A DNA stretch of 64,000 nt from Flavobacteriales bacterium (GCA_947449575.1 CANFRV010000004.1:92033-156032), one strand, 5' to 3'; numbered from the stretch's first letter, positions 34,863 through 44,490 are shown. Notes: generated by a model from the letters alone, not told the origin. Made by a program: numbers and translations.

Positions 34863-36275
34863 ATGAAAATAGAACAAATTTATACAGGATGTTTATCGCA
34901 GGGAGCATACTTTATTCAATCGGATGGAGAAGCTGTAGTTATAGATCCATTAAGAGAAGTAAATCCTTACATTCAAAAGGCAACTCTCGAAGGAGTTAAA
35001 ATAAAATATGTGCTAGAAACTCATTTTCATGCTGATTTTGTCAGTGGACATGTAGACTTGGCAAAAGCAACCGGAGCAACGATTGTTTTTGGTCCAAATG
35101 CCGCAACCACTTTTGACGCTCATATTGCCGTTGATGGGGAAGAATTAAAAGTTGGAAAATTAACTATTAAAGTTATTCATACCCCTGGTCATACCGAAGA
35201 ATCAACGTGTTATCTATTGTTAGATGAAAATAAAAAAGAAAAAGCTTTATTTAGTGGTGACACGTTATTTATAGGAGATGTTGGACGACCTGATTTAGCT
35301 GCTAAATCTCACTTAACAATTGAGGATTTGGCAGGTTCACTGTATGATTCACTAAGAAATAAAATCCTCCCTTTACCAGATGATATACTTGTCTACCCCG
35401 CTCATGGAGCTGGTTCTGCTTGTGGGAAAAACATGAGTAAAGAAACATTCGATACCTTAGGACATCAAAAGGAAGTGAATTATGCTTTACGAGCAGATAT
35501 GACAAAAAAAGAATTTGTAGCAGAAGTAACGAATGGATTAACACCTCCACCCACCTATTTCCCTTTAAACGTACAAATGAACAAAAATGGATACAATACC
35601 ATTGAAGAAGTCATTAAAAATGGAACAAAAGCATTAACTCCAACCGAATTCGAGGAGTTAGCAAACCAAACAGGAGCATTAATTCTAGATGTGCGAAATC
35701 AAATTGAATTTTCAAAAGGTTTTATTCCAAACTCAATAAATATAGGTATTAATGGCAGTTTTGCTCCTTGGGTTGGTTCATTAATTCCAGATCTTAAACA
35801 ACAAATTTTATTAATAACAGATGAAGGTCGAGAAGAAGAAGTGGTTATTCGACTAGCAAGAGTTGGCTATGACTATGCTATTGGCTTTTTAAAAGGTGGA
35901 TTCAAAGCATGGCAGGATGAAGGAAAAGAAATAGATTTTATTCCTTCTATTTCTGCAGATGACTTTATCGATATTTACAAAAATAACCGGGCAATTAATA
36001 TTCTTGATGTACGAAAAGAAGGTGAGTTTAAATCTGAACATATTCAAACTGCTATGAATTTACCTTTGGATTATATAAACGAAGGAATGCCAAATATCGA
36101 TAAAAGTAAAACGTATTATGTTCATTGCGCAGGAGGTTATCGTTCAATGATTTATGTATCTATACTTAAATCAAGAGGCTATGAAAATTTAATAAATATT
36201 GAGAGCGGTTATCAAACAATCATTAAGGATTCATCTGTACATAGAACTGAATATGTATGTCCTTCTACTTTTTGA
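34863..36275 (+). CDS. CstB-like persulfide dioxygenase with two rhodanese domains
   Basis: This protein of about 470 residues has an N-terminal metallo-beta-lactamase-fold persulfide dioxygenase domain (ETHFHADFVSGH and IHTPGHTEESTCY). Two rhodanese domains follow. The first (about 260-345) lacks the catalytic Cys; its loop reads LLITDEGREE. The second has an active Cys422 in VHCAGGYRSM. This order matches CstB of Staphylococcus, which oxidises persulfides to thiosulfate during sulfide detoxification. Start is ATG 34863; the TTG two codons upstream is less likely. The pairing with a TauE-type exporter resembles cst operons; no SQR or CstR is nearby. Confidence 0.85.
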   Translation: MKIEQIYTGCLSQGAYFIQSDGEAVVIDPLREVNPYIQKATLEGVKIKYVLETHFHADFVSGHVDLAKATGATIVFGPNAATTFDAHIAVDGEELKVGKLTIKVIHTPGHTEESTCYLLLDENKKEKALFSGDTLFIGDVGRPDLAAKSHLTIEDLAGSLYDSLRNKILPLPDDILVYPAHGAGSACGKNMSKETFDTLGHQKEVNYALRADMTKKEFVAEVTNGLTPPPTYFPLNVQMNKNGYNTIEEVIKNGTKALTPTEFEELANQTGALILDVRNQIEFSKGFIPNSINIGINGSFAPWVGSLIPDLKQQILLITDEGREEEVVIRLARVGYDYAIGFLKGGFKAWQDEGKEIDFIPSISADDFIDIYKNNRAINILDVRKEGEFKSEHIQTAMNLPLDYINEGMPNIDKSKTYYVHCAGGYRSMIYVSILKSRGYENLINIESGYQTIIKDSSVHRTEYVCPSTF

Positions 36276-36509
36276 CAACTTATTTCTATATTAAATTTTT
36301 GACAGTTTTCAGGTGTATTAGCTAGTATTAAAATAGGCACAAACATCTATTAAATGGTAAGAAAGAGATATCAATAACCATAGATCGATCCGCAATAATT
36401 TCTAGTATTTATTTCGTGAAGGTTTCCTCTGTTAATGATAATCAACTAATTCAGGTATTGATAAAATAATTTTTAGTAAGTCTAAGAAGAAAAAGATCTA
36501 AGTATGGAA

Positions 36510-37253
36510 TCACTTGCCCCAAGTCCAACATTCTACACATTTTTTTGACTCCAAACTTTTCCCCAAGCTAGCATCCAGTTTAGGAAAAAAATCTATTCCT
36601 GTCAATAATTCGATTTCGTCAATAGTAACAACGAAAGATTTTAACGCCAAATTTGAATCTTCATTTTTCATGAGAAATGCTATGCACTTTTCCTTACTTT
36701 TTTGATTATCCAAAATTATTTTATAATAAAATTTCGGTACAGCAACTTTATGAGGTCCAATTACACTTAAATTATCTCCTAAAATTGGGCCAACTACAAT
36801 ATATAAAGAGTCATATTCCTTGGCCCAAGTTCTTGTCAATTCTTCTAAATCATTCCAAATGTTTCTATTAAAAAGTGGGGCTTGAGGTGACATGTTGCTA
36901 TAATAAAAAGATTCAAGCATGGACGATTCTGAATAGGTCATGTCTGCTGATGGCGCAAGGTGACCGCGATCATAACCAGATTTTAAATAATCGATGGCTA
37001 GATTGGTTTCATAAATTAAAGGATCAGCCTTGAACTTATTTTGACGATCCACCACTTTTACTGTTTCCAAAGCGGTCAACTGATAAGCTACCCAATTAGC
37101 TTGCTTAAATTTATGATTATAAGAAACAGAATATCCAACATGGTGAACAATTGTATCATGTTTTCCAAAATTCGGAATTTCAAATTTTGACTTCCCTTGC
37201 GTTAACCCAATGAAAAGAAATCCTTGAAAAAATAGGACTAGAATTATTCGCAT
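36510..37253 (-). CDS. Secreted DNA/RNA non-specific endonuclease
   Basis: This nuclease of about 247 residues belongs to the NUC family. The active-site motif DRGHLAPSADM has the catalytic His, with downstream FYYSNMSPQAPLFNRNIWN carrying the Asn metal ligand. An N-terminal signal (ILVLFFQGFLFIGLTQG) points to export. The start is ATG 37253, since the TTG at 37280 overlaps the preceding gene and precedes the signal. It lies 7 bases downstream of a small membrane protein gene. It degrades nucleic acids, probably outside the cell or in the periplasm. Confidence 0.88.
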   Translation of the reverse strand: MRIILVLFFQGFLFIGLTQGKSKFEIPNFGKHDTIVHHVGYSVSYNHKFKQANWVAYQLTALETVKVVDRQNKFKADPLIYETNLAIDYLKSGYDRGHLAPSADMTYSESSMLESFYYSNMSPQAPLFNRNIWNDLEELTRTWAKEYDSLYIVVGPILGDNLSVIGPHKVAVPKFYYKIILDNQKSKEKCIAFLMKNEDSNLALKSFVVTIDEIELLTGIDFFPKLDASLGKSLESKKCVECWTWGK

Positions 37254-37260
37254 ATCAAAG

Positions 37261-37767
37261 CTATAATCGTTCGATTTCAAGAGGTGAAACTTCCGAAGTC
37301 AGACCTTTGTTATTCTTTACAAGAAAACGGATGTAATAATTAAAAGTATTCCCTCCTATAACTAAATCAGTAATCAAAACAGCGGTTGAATCCATTTTTA
37401 ATCGGACTTTATCTCCAGGCTTAAAAGAAAAAGTAGTCCCAACTTCGTCCCTTAACTTTGACGACTGAACCAACGTCTTGTAAATCCATAAAAAATCCAT
37501 ATTCTTTTGTAAAGAATCCTTCATAAATTTAATCTCAGAATTGATACTTTTTAGTTCTTTTGATTCAGATTTCAACCTTTTAATATCTAAACTCATTTCC
37601 TTTACTGATTTGTTGTAATTTTCCTCTTCAGCATTCATGGATTTATTCAGAAAATATATTACAAGTAGGCAAATAATAAATACCACAGAAATCGTAATAT
37701 AAAAAACTTTTTTCCTTTCTCTTTTATCTTCTATTTTACTTTCTATTATATTTTCTGGTTCTTCCAT
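37261..37767 (-). CDS. Small single-pass membrane protein with coiled coil
   Basis: This protein of about 168 residues has one membrane helix (about 24-42, ITISVVFIICLLVIYFLN). A charged coiled-coil segment follows (about 45-88, with SVKEMSLDIKRLKSESKEL), then a small beta-rich region with FKPGDKVRLKMDST. The orientation is probably N-terminus in. No family is recognised. The start is ATG 37767; a TTG three codons earlier is unlikely. It ends 7 bases before the endonuclease ATG, so the two may be co-transcribed. Confidence 0.6.
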   Translation of the reverse strand: MEEPENIIESKIEDKRERKKVFYITISVVFIICLLVIYFLNKSMNAEEENYNKSVKEMSLDIKRLKSESKELKSINSEIKFMKDSLQKNMDFLWIYKTLVQSSKLRDEVGTTFSFKPGDKVRLKMDSTAVLITDLVIGGNTFNYYIRFLVKNNKGLTSEVSPLEIERL

Positions 37768-37826
37768 AACTTTCAAAGTGAATTAGTAGCACTAAAGATA
37801 AAAAAAAATAATGAATATATTTTTTA

Positions 37827-40800
37827 TTATCTATAATGGATTATTAATTTTTGCATTCCCATTTTTTCTTTAGTAGACATCTTTACAAAATAAACTCCTT
37901 CCTTTGCATTTAACAAGTCAATCTGGGCAAGATTATCTCCAACAGATTTTACTTCATAGACCACTTTCTCACCAATCATATTGATAATTTCAAACTCAAA
38001 ATCTTCTTCCCCACTTTCAGGTAATTTAACCATAAATATACCTTGAGAAGGATTTGGATATATATTCATTTCAAAAGATGCATTATCAATTGAATTGATT
38101 TCGAGAATTGAACAGGGTGTTGTATAAGGGCCACCTGGAGATCCTGCAATGCAACCAATAAACCAATTAGAACTTAATGAAGGATTTAATGAATCACTTA
38201 ATAGCTCCAGCGTCGAACCTCCACCATCAGGTGATAACGGCAATAAAGGCCAAGGACTTGAATCATAATAATGCATAGAAAGAACAGGCTCATTGAAATA
38301 ATTTATAACTGTCAATGCTTCATTTGAATTACTTAAATTGAAGGGGAATTGACCATAAACGGGCACGCCTGGATTTTGAGAATGGAACAACAAAGAATCA
38401 GAACATAGAATAATATATTCATCTGGTTGCAATAAAGATCCCATAGGAAAAGTATATTTATGAAAAATGGTACTATCAATAAAAGTCCAACCGGAAACAT
38501 CTAAAACACCATTACCATAATTATGAAACTCAACCCAATCACCCGAATTCCAGGCTATATTTGAATGATAATTTACTTCAGACATAGCCAATTTCCCAAC
38601 AAAGGGATTGATTGTAAATACAGCATTAAATAGGTCACTTGATGCGATATTTATATTTATCGTATCATTTATATCCTCTGAAAGCAGGACTGAATTAGAA
38701 TCCCAATGTGAAAAATTAAACCCTGGATTTGCAATGGCCACTATTTCAACTGGATTACCATTAAAATAAACACCCGTCCATGGCAATGAATCTGGAACAA
38801 TTGTACTGATTTTTATTCTTCCAGCTCCTTCAGGAAAAACATTCAACGTCACATCAACTTCTCCAACCAAAGAAAAATTTGAAACAATATTTTCTCTAAC
38901 TACATCGCTTCTTTGTATCAATTCACTTTTAAACAAAAGATGATTGTTATTAAATTGATTCATTTGTGCGGGAATATCTGAGGGGTTTCCCCATCTTGTA
39001 TATTCCTTTGGCATTTCTATTACTGTTTGCTGAAAAAAATCATTTTCTATCGGTAAAACACGATTCATATGGTATGAAGTATTCATTAAATCGGCATATC
39101 TATTGATAAAGTAATTTTTATATTTCGAATTTTCCATGGAATGACACCAAATATTTAAATATGGATAGCCGCACTGTCCCTTCATATAACCAATATGATC
39201 ATCTTGATAATTAACCCATCCACCAGGATCCAATCCCGACTCCAAATCAAGCGTCCCAAATCTCCATCTGTAATTCGTAGCATCCGAACGATAAATTTTT
39301 ATATTATTATAAGGCCAATCGTGATTCGCCATCCAAGATTCTGAAATAATATAATCCGTGTAATAGTTCAAATCAAAATATTCATCAGCTAATTTCCAGT
39401 AATTTGTACTAGTCGGATCTAATGTTGTGAACGCATCATAATCGACAAAAAAAGAATCAATTGATATACCAGTTATAGATCTCAACATTCCCCCTCCCCA
39501 AAAGCTCAAGGATAAAATATCTGTTGAATCTTCGTTTGCATTATCGTTTTGAACAAAATAGTCAATATCAAATTTCTCTCTTAATTCGTATAATCCAAAA
39601 TAACTTCCATTAATATATACTGAAATTGGTCTCCACGCAGAATAATAAACATTTGATTCTCCTCCCATCAGCTCTACTTGACAAGCATCTTTATGAGGGA
39701 AACCTAAATACATATTACTTCCATTTCTTAAATAAAATTTATTGAATTTTGATCGATTTGGGCGGTTGGGAATCATCACATAATTTACAGTACCTTCTCC
39801 TAAAACAGGATGATTTAATTCCACTTTCATTGAGTGCTGAGGTTGAGAACGACTTCCACCCGCTCCACCGTCAATCATCAATCCTGAGTTTTGAGAAAAA
39901 ATCAATTGGTGAGCAGTGTCAAAATACTCCACATAGGCAGCTTTTTGCCAATCGAACTGCCAATTATCAAAAATACCTGTGGCCCCATAAAGATTGACGT
40001 TGTCTGTAACAATAGATAAAACAGGAGTTTCGTGATTTATTCCTAACAAGTATGTTTCAACAGCTATCGTGCTTGGAAAAATACCTGTAGCAAATGCTTT
40101 AGCTTTTATTACTTGTGAAAAATACACTGAAATAGCGGTGCCATCATACAAAATTGAACTCGTCGTTGGATCACTACCATCAGTGGTGTAGTATATGGAA
40201 GAGGAAACTGAAACTGGATTAGGATTTACAATATTCACATTTAAAGTAGAACTATAGATTCCAGATCCCACAGAAAATGTAGGTTCCAGTAAATAACTTG
40301 AATATGGGACAGAAGAATTATTTGATGCGGAAGGTGTTGGCGGTTGAAAAATAGCAATTGAAGCAGATGAATCTGGAAAAGAGCCGACACTCACATCTAC
40401 GTCCAAACAGTTTACAAATAGTGAGTTAATTAGAGTTGATGAAGGTGTGTATAAATACACAGTACCCCCACTTGAAGAAATTGTGAAATTGGTATGTAAA
40501 AAATTACTAGGATTGACGGGTTCAAATGTCGTCGAAACTTGAGCATAATCTACCAATTTTATATGAATATCTATATAATCATAATTAGTTGCTGGATCAG
40601 TAGATGCTACGTCAAAAGCCAAGCTTGAAATATAACCAGCAGTTAAACCAGCTGCTAACAATTCTGACGATTGAATTAACATTTGTGTTTTGTTACCCCA
40701 ATACCAATTACCATAGGGTGCAGGATAATCATACGGACTATTTTGAATTGTACCTGATCCTATTGTAATTCCGTTTAATTGTATATTCGGTCTTTTTGCT

Positions 40801-41363
40801 ACTCTTTCTCCTGAAGTTAAAGTGCCACAAAATGAAGAATTAGCATCTTGAAATGCAGATATAGTTGAATTAAAAGTAGTTGCAGATTGGTTAAAAACAG
40901 AATTAGTTGTGTAACCAGCAGAAGAGTAGGCACACATATTAATCAAAACATTAGAAATTCCATCCCAATAAAAAGGCGTCGAAAAAGTATGTGTATTCCA
41001 CCCAACTATTGGGTTATAAATGCCTGTATTCGAAACATTTAAAAATCCTGAAATCGGCTTTCTATTTTTAGCACTGCAAAAAATCGTTTTAAATTCTCCT
41101 GGTGCAATTTTAATATTTGGAAAGGTCCATTTAGCAGGATCAGCCAGGTCATTAGATAATGAATAATTCAATAATGAAATACTATCAACTGTTGGATTAT
41201 AAATTTCAATCCAATCCGGATACTCACTATCTTCATCCATGATTGTTGTATAATTTTTATTAGACCCTTCATTGATAACGATTTGAGAGTTAACAACATT
41301 ATAAAAAAGAAGGAAATAGATCAATACAATAATGTATTGAAAATCAAGTATTTTTTTATTCAT
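37827..41363 (-). CDS. CotH-kinase/lamin-tail secreted protein with T9SS sorting domain
   Basis: This is a 1178-residue secreted protein. Order: signal peptide (about 1-26), lamin-tail domain (about 27-105, DEDSEYPDWIEIYNPT), a low-complexity Ser/Thr region, and a chitobiase-C-like segment (about 385-420, YYTTDGSDPTTSS). The CotH-like region (about 440-800) has YGLYELREKFDIDYF-like FGLYELREKFDIDYF and GTLDLESGLDPGG. A second lamin-tail domain follows (about 925-1000, DWVEFHNYGNGV), and the T9SS type A tail ends the protein (MNIYPNPSQGIFMVKLP, EGVYFVKMST). CotH proteins are atypical kinases. Export across the outer membrane by the type IX system is likely. The substrate is unknown. Confidence 0.85.
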   Translation of the reverse strand: MNKKILDFQYIIVLIYFLLFYNVVNSQIVINEGSNKNYTTIMDEDSEYPDWIEIYNPTVDSISLLNYSLSNDLADPAKWTFPNIKIAPGEFKTIFCSAKNRKPISGFLNVSNTGIYNPIVGWNTHTFSTPFYWDGISNVLINMCAYSSAGYTTNSVFNQSATTFNSTISAFQDANSSFCGTLTSGERVAKRPNIQLNGITIGSGTIQNSPYDYPAPYGNWYWGNKTQMLIQSSELLAAGLTAGYISSLAFDVASTDPATNYDYIDIHIKLVDYAQVSTTFEPVNPSNFLHTNFTISSSGGTVYLYTPSSTLINSLFVNCLDVDVSVGSFPDSSASIAIFQPPTPSASNNSSVPYSSYLLEPTFSVGSGIYSSTLNVNIVNPNPVSVSSSIYYTTDGSDPTTSSILYDGTAISVYFSQVIKAKAFATGIFPSTIAVETYLLGINHETPVLSIVTDNVNLYGATGIFDNWQFDWQKAAYVEYFDTAHQLIFSQNSGLMIDGGAGGSRSQPQHSMKVELNHPVLGEGTVNYVMIPNRPNRSKFNKFYLRNGSNMYLGFPHKDACQVELMGGESNVYYSAWRPISVYINGSYFGLYELREKFDIDYFVQNDNANEDSTDILSLSFWGGGMLRSITGISIDSFFVDYDAFTTLDPTSTNYWKLADEYFDLNYYTDYIISESWMANHDWPYNNIKIYRSDATNYRWRFGTLDLESGLDPGGWVNYQDDHIGYMKGQCGYPYLNIWCHSMENSKYKNYFINRYADLMNTSYHMNRVLPIENDFFQQTVIEMPKEYTRWGNPSDIPAQMNQFNNNHLLFKSELIQRSDVVRENIVSNFSLVGEVDVTLNVFPEGAGRIKISTIVPDSLPWTGVYFNGNPVEIVAIANPGFNFSHWDSNSVLLSEDINDTININIASSDLFNAVFTINPFVGKLAMSEVNYHSNIAWNSGDWVEFHNYGNGVLDVSGWTFIDSTIFHKYTFPMGSLLQPDEYIILCSDSLLFHSQNPGVPVYGQFPFNLSNSNEALTVINYFNEPVLSMHYYDSSPWPLLPLSPDGGGSTLELLSDSLNPSLSSNWFIGCIAGSPGGPYTTPCSILEINSIDNASFEMNIYPNPSQGIFMVKLPESGEEDFEFEIINMIGEKVVYEVKSVGDNLAQIDLLNAKEGVYFVKMSTKEKMGMQKLIIHYR

Positions 41364-41525
41364 AACTGAAGGAAAATAATAGTATGCAAAATAGATAAAA
41401 TTAGATTCAATTTCTAATTAATTGTTAAAAATATTTTTTATTTAGTAGAATTCATTATCTATGCCGTTAAGAAATTATGCAACTAAAATTAAACACTTAT
41501 ATTTACATCGTAAAACCAAAAAAAG

Positions 41526-42599
41526 ATGAAAAAACACTTTCCTTTCATTGCAAGAATTGTAATCTCGTTATTATTTCTACTATCTGGAATAGCAAAAATG
41601 TTTCCCATATGGGCATTTGAAAAACAATTAGTAGATCTAGACATTTGCACTTGGTGCACAGCTCCTTATGCAGCACGTATAATTATTGCAATCGAAATCG
41701 CTATCGCTTTTGCTATTTTGCAAGGCAATTACTTAAAGAAGTTTGTTATCCCTTTTACGATTTTACTGTTGATAGTTTTTAATCTTCATTTAACAACTGA
41801 AATGTATAAGCATGGTGCTATGAATGGTAATTGTGGATGTTTTGGTCAATTAATCCCGATGACGCCACTTGAGGCATTTATAAAAAATATAGTCGCAATA
41901 GCTCTTCTAATTTATATTTTCAAAAACGTAACAGATAAAGAACCTGGAAGTAATAAACCTATTTATCTTCTAACTATTTACCTTGCTTCAACACTTCTTC
42001 TTTTTATTGCTTTCCCATTTTGCCCTTGTGATAAAGTCACAACAGCAGTTCAGCCATATTTTGAAGAAATACTTCCTGAAACTACAAATTCTGATACCAT
42101 TTTAGTAAGCGATACCACTAAAAAAGATCAATCATTAAAAAATATGCCTTTAATCGATACAACAAAAGATCTAAAAAAGGTAGAGGTGGGACCTAAAAAA
42201 GTTAAATCAAAATTCTCCAAATATTCTAGGTTTGGAAATAAGACAGTGGATTTAAATGATGGAAAAAAAATACTTTGTTTATTCGTTCCAGGCTGTGACC
42301 ATTGCAGAGATGCCGCGAAAGAAATTTCAATAATGTCAAAAAAACCTGGTTTCCCCGAAGTGTACATTCTTTTTATGGATGAAGAAGCTGAGTTGATTCC
42401 TGAATTCTTAAATGTAACAAAAAGCGCATTCCCTTACCAAGTTATTAATATTCCTGAATTTTGGAAGACCCTAGGAAATGATGCAAATACGCCTGGTGTA
42501 GTTTATTTAAACAACGGTAACATTCTGAAATTTTATGAAGGAACTGAGGCTAATAAATTTAATGCTGATGGATTACTAAAAGCCATTGAATCAAAATGA
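41526..42599 (+). CDS. MauE/DoxX-like membrane protein with thioredoxin-like tail (BT_3928 type)
   Basis: This 357-residue protein has about five membrane helices in the first 155 residues (FIARIVISLLFLLSGIAKM, ATRIIIAIE-type). Cysteine pairs lie in CTWCTAP and MNGNCGCFGQLIP. A loop region follows, then a thioredoxin-like domain from about residue 230 with the CxxC-like center PGCDHCRDAA. This MauE/DoxX fusion is common in Bacteroidota and is thought to act in thiol-disulfide handling. The stop overlaps the next gene by four bases (ATGA), suggesting coupling to the small membrane protein. Confidence 0.8.
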   Translation: MKKHFPFIARIVISLLFLLSGIAKMFPIWAFEKQLVDLDICTWCTAPYAARIIIAIEIAIAFAILQGNYLKKFVIPFTILLLIVFNLHLTTEMYKHGAMNGNCGCFGQLIPMTPLEAFIKNIVAIALLIYIFKNVTDKEPGSNKPIYLLTIYLASTLLLFIAFPFCPCDKVTTAVQPYFEEILPETTNSDTILVSDTTKKDQSLKNMPLIDTTKDLKKVEVGPKKVKSKFSKYSRFGNKTVDLNDGKKILCLFVPGCDHCRDAAKEISIMSKKPGFPEVYILFMDEEAELIPEFLNVTKSAFPYQVINIPEFWKTLGNDANTPGVVYLNNGNILKFYEGTEANKFNADGLLKAIESK

Positions 42600-42826
42600 A
42601 TTTCAAAACGACAATTTTCCTGATATTCTTAACTGTTTTTTTTACTGGTCTTGCGGAATCGAATAAAGATAGCTTATTAGAGGTCCCTAAAACACAAATA
42701 AATAAAGCAGTAAAAACAGGTCCAATAACAACACGCAAAAAAACGGACAAAAATATTATTATTTTAATGATTCTAGGATTAGCAATCCCTTTAACCGCTG
42801 GTTACTACGTAATTAAAAGAAAATAA
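42596..42826 (+). CDS. Tiny two-helix protein coupled to the BT_3928-type gene
   Basis: This 76-residue protein has an N-terminal signal or membrane helix (TTIFLIFLTVFFTGLAES) and a C-terminal membrane helix (IIILMILGLAIPLTAGYYVI) with a basic tail KRK. It overlaps the preceding stop by four bases, so it is likely co-translated with the DoxX/thioredoxin protein. No family is recognised. A role as accessory subunit is inference from position only. Confidence 0.6.
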   Translation: MNFKTTIFLIFLTVFFTGLAESNKDSLLEVPKTQINKAVKTGPITTRKKTDKNIIILMILGLAIPLTAGYYVIKRK

Positions 42827-42903
42827 AATACAAACCTCCTTTACCAGCAACAAGCGAAAATAAATACGTTGAAAAATTATTTATTATAACCCGCGATCTT
42901 TTA

Positions 42904-43455
42904 CTAATTGTTAATAAAATCAATGCTTCCAGACTTCATTTTCTGGTAGGATTTAGCTAAGTATGCTAATAAAATTCGCATTGAATCAAATGCTTCTTCA
43001 GACTCAGCGCTGATTTCTTTCTTTTGTAGTCGAAGCAAAAGTTTCATATACAACGCATGGAAAGCAATTTCAATATGATTTTTGTCTTTTAAATTAGACT
43101 TTTGTTTAAAATCCTCAATATTCGGTAACGCAGTATCAAAAAGTGATTTATATTTTTCATCGTTTACAATATTTAATAATGTTGAATGAAGATATGAAAT
43201 CTCAACCATCACCTCATTAATCTCATGCAAATGACCGGAAACCTCTTTCTTTTGAGATTTCATGTTATTTATCAAGTCTGTATACCAAGTAGTGTAATTT
43301 CCAATAAAAGAAGAATCTGGAAGTTGTGGTTTCACATAATGTTCTAAAATGTCTTCTAAATTAAATTTATAAGCGCGAATTATATCTTCAATTTGATACA
43401 TATACAAAATATATTCTGCTATATTTTCTTTTAATTTCTGTTGGGCTACTAACAT
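42904..43455 (-). CDS. DUF4924 family protein
   Basis: This 183-residue cytosolic, helical protein has the DUF4924 opening VAQQKLKENIAEYILYMYQIEDIIRA-type segments, charged loops and a leucine-rich core. Length is normal for the family. DUF4924 has no known function. It lies 21 bases downstream of the Skp-like lipoprotein gene and may be in the same leftward transcript. Confidence 0.8.
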   Translation of the reverse strand: MLVAQQKLKENIAEYILYMYQIEDIIRAYKFNLEDILEHYVKPQLPDSSFIGNYTTWYTDLINNMKSQKKEVSGHLHEINEVMVEISYLHSTLLNIVNDEKYKSLFDTALPNIEDFKQKSNLKDKNHIEIAFHALYMKLLLRLQKKEISAESEEAFDSMRILLAYLAKSYQKMKSGSIDFINN

Positions 43456-43476
43456 TATTTTACTTTGTGGATTTTT

Positions 43477-44085
43477 TTATTTTTTACCTACTTCTTTTTT
43501 TATTTTCTCTTGATTTTGATTCAAATAAGCAGTAAACTCTTTTGTAACATTCATCTTTGGAGTGATGTAATTAATTTGACCTCCTTTTGCATAAATCAAC
43601 AAAATATCAATTCCATTTTCTTCACAATATTTTTTGCTGAATTTTTCAATTTTATTCCCAATAGATTCTAACTTAGAGAGTGTTTCTTTTTCAAGTTTAG
43701 CTCCTTCTTCTTCTTGGTATTTCATCATTTCAGCTTCCTGTGCCTGCAAATTACGTTGATAACCTTCATCCTCAACTTGTGATAATTCATTATTTTGGGC
43801 ACGTTTTGCATAGGTTTCATAATATGCTTGTCCTGCTGCTCTTTTTTTCTCTAAAATTGCTTGAAATGCTAATTGTTTTTTAGTAACAATTGCATCTTGT
43901 TCTTTATAGTACTCAAAATTAAGTTTCATACTATCTTGGTCATAATAGGCGATTTTTAATTCCCCGATTTTTTGAGCTTGGATATTGGGTGTTGTATTAA
44001 CAACCACTTTTTCTTTCTTTGCTTCGCTGCATGAAGTTAAACATACCCCCATAAAAGCTATCGTTACAAATCCTAATTTTACCAT
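43477..44085 (-). CDS. OmpH/Skp-like lipoprotein
   Basis: This 202-residue protein starts with a lipoprotein signal (GFVTIAFMGVCLTSC, Cys near 19). It then has an Skp/OmpH pattern: IAYYDQDSMKLNFEYYKEQD, long charged helices (about 60-140), and a compact ending with VTKEFTAYLN. Skp/OmpH proteins are periplasmic chaperones holding unfolded outer-membrane proteins. A lipid anchor, as here, is a Bacteroidota variant. It lies 3 bases downstream of a short conserved gene and upstream of DUF4924. Confidence 0.82.
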   Translation of the reverse strand: MVKLGFVTIAFMGVCLTSCSEAKKEKVVVNTTPNIQAQKIGELKIAYYDQDSMKLNFEYYKEQDAIVTKKQLAFQAILEKKRAAGQAYYETYAKRAQNNELSQVEDEGYQRNLQAQEAEMMKYQEEEGAKLEKETLSKLESIGNKIEKFSKKYCEENGIDILLIYAKGGQINYITPKMNVTKEFTAYLNQNQEKIKKEVGKK

Positions 44086-44088
44086 TTT

Positions 44089-44340
44089 TTACTTTTTATT
44101 ATTTATTTCTTGATAAGAATCACTCCAATCAGATCGCATAGAGATGAAACGATCTAGACAATTATTTAGCAAATTTTCATTTACTAATAAAATTAATTCA
44201 TCCAAACCATTCACATCCAACTCCCCTATTTTAAAAATTTGCTCAAATTGACCTAACTCAATTTTTACAACGTATTTTGCATTTAAATGAAATATTTGAA
44301 TAGTATATCTTGGATGTGGTATATTTGAAATCAACCTCAT
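44089..44340 (-). CDS. Small conserved hypothetical protein
   Basis: This protein of 83 residues begins MRLISNIPHPRYTIQIFHLN. Residues 10-45 have alternating beta-strand pattern, then a helix (ELILLVNENLLNNCLDRF). The start is ATG 44340; a longer frame starting at 44391 adds an unlikely N-terminus. It ends three bases before the Skp-like lipoprotein gene, which points to co-transcription. No named domain is recognised; proteins of this type appear as unnamed families in Bacteroidota. Confidence 0.65.
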   Translation of the reverse strand: MRLISNIPHPRYTIQIFHLNAKYVVKIELGQFEQIFKIGELDVNGLDELILLVNENLLNNCLDRFISMRSDWSDSYQEINNKK

Positions 44341-44437
44341 TTTTATTTTTTTTACAAAAGTAGTAGAATTGATTGAAAAATACTGATGCATTCATAAAAA
44401 CTTACAGTCATCCTGCATTTTTATTAATTTATTTTCC

Positions 44438-44469
44438 AAAAAAAAAGACACCTTGTTAGAAGTGTCTTT
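44438..44469 (-). terminator. Rho-independent terminator after the SiaC-like gene
   Basis: Minus-strand hairpin AAAGACAC / GTGTCTTT with a 10-base loop continues into nine Ts (an A run 44438-44446 on the plus strand). It separates the SiaC-like gene from the small hypothetical downstream. Confidence 0.8.
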
Positions 44470-44490
44470 GTATTTAAATACTTTAGAATA

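Noticed and set aside
36276..36509. Search for an RNA gene or terminator in this convergent gap
   Set aside because: No stem-loop with T run, tRNA-like fold or conserved element was found; no call is made for this 234-base gap.
42827..42903. Possible terminator between the small membrane protein and DUF4924
   Set aside because: No stem-loop with a T run could be found; convergent genes simply end close together.
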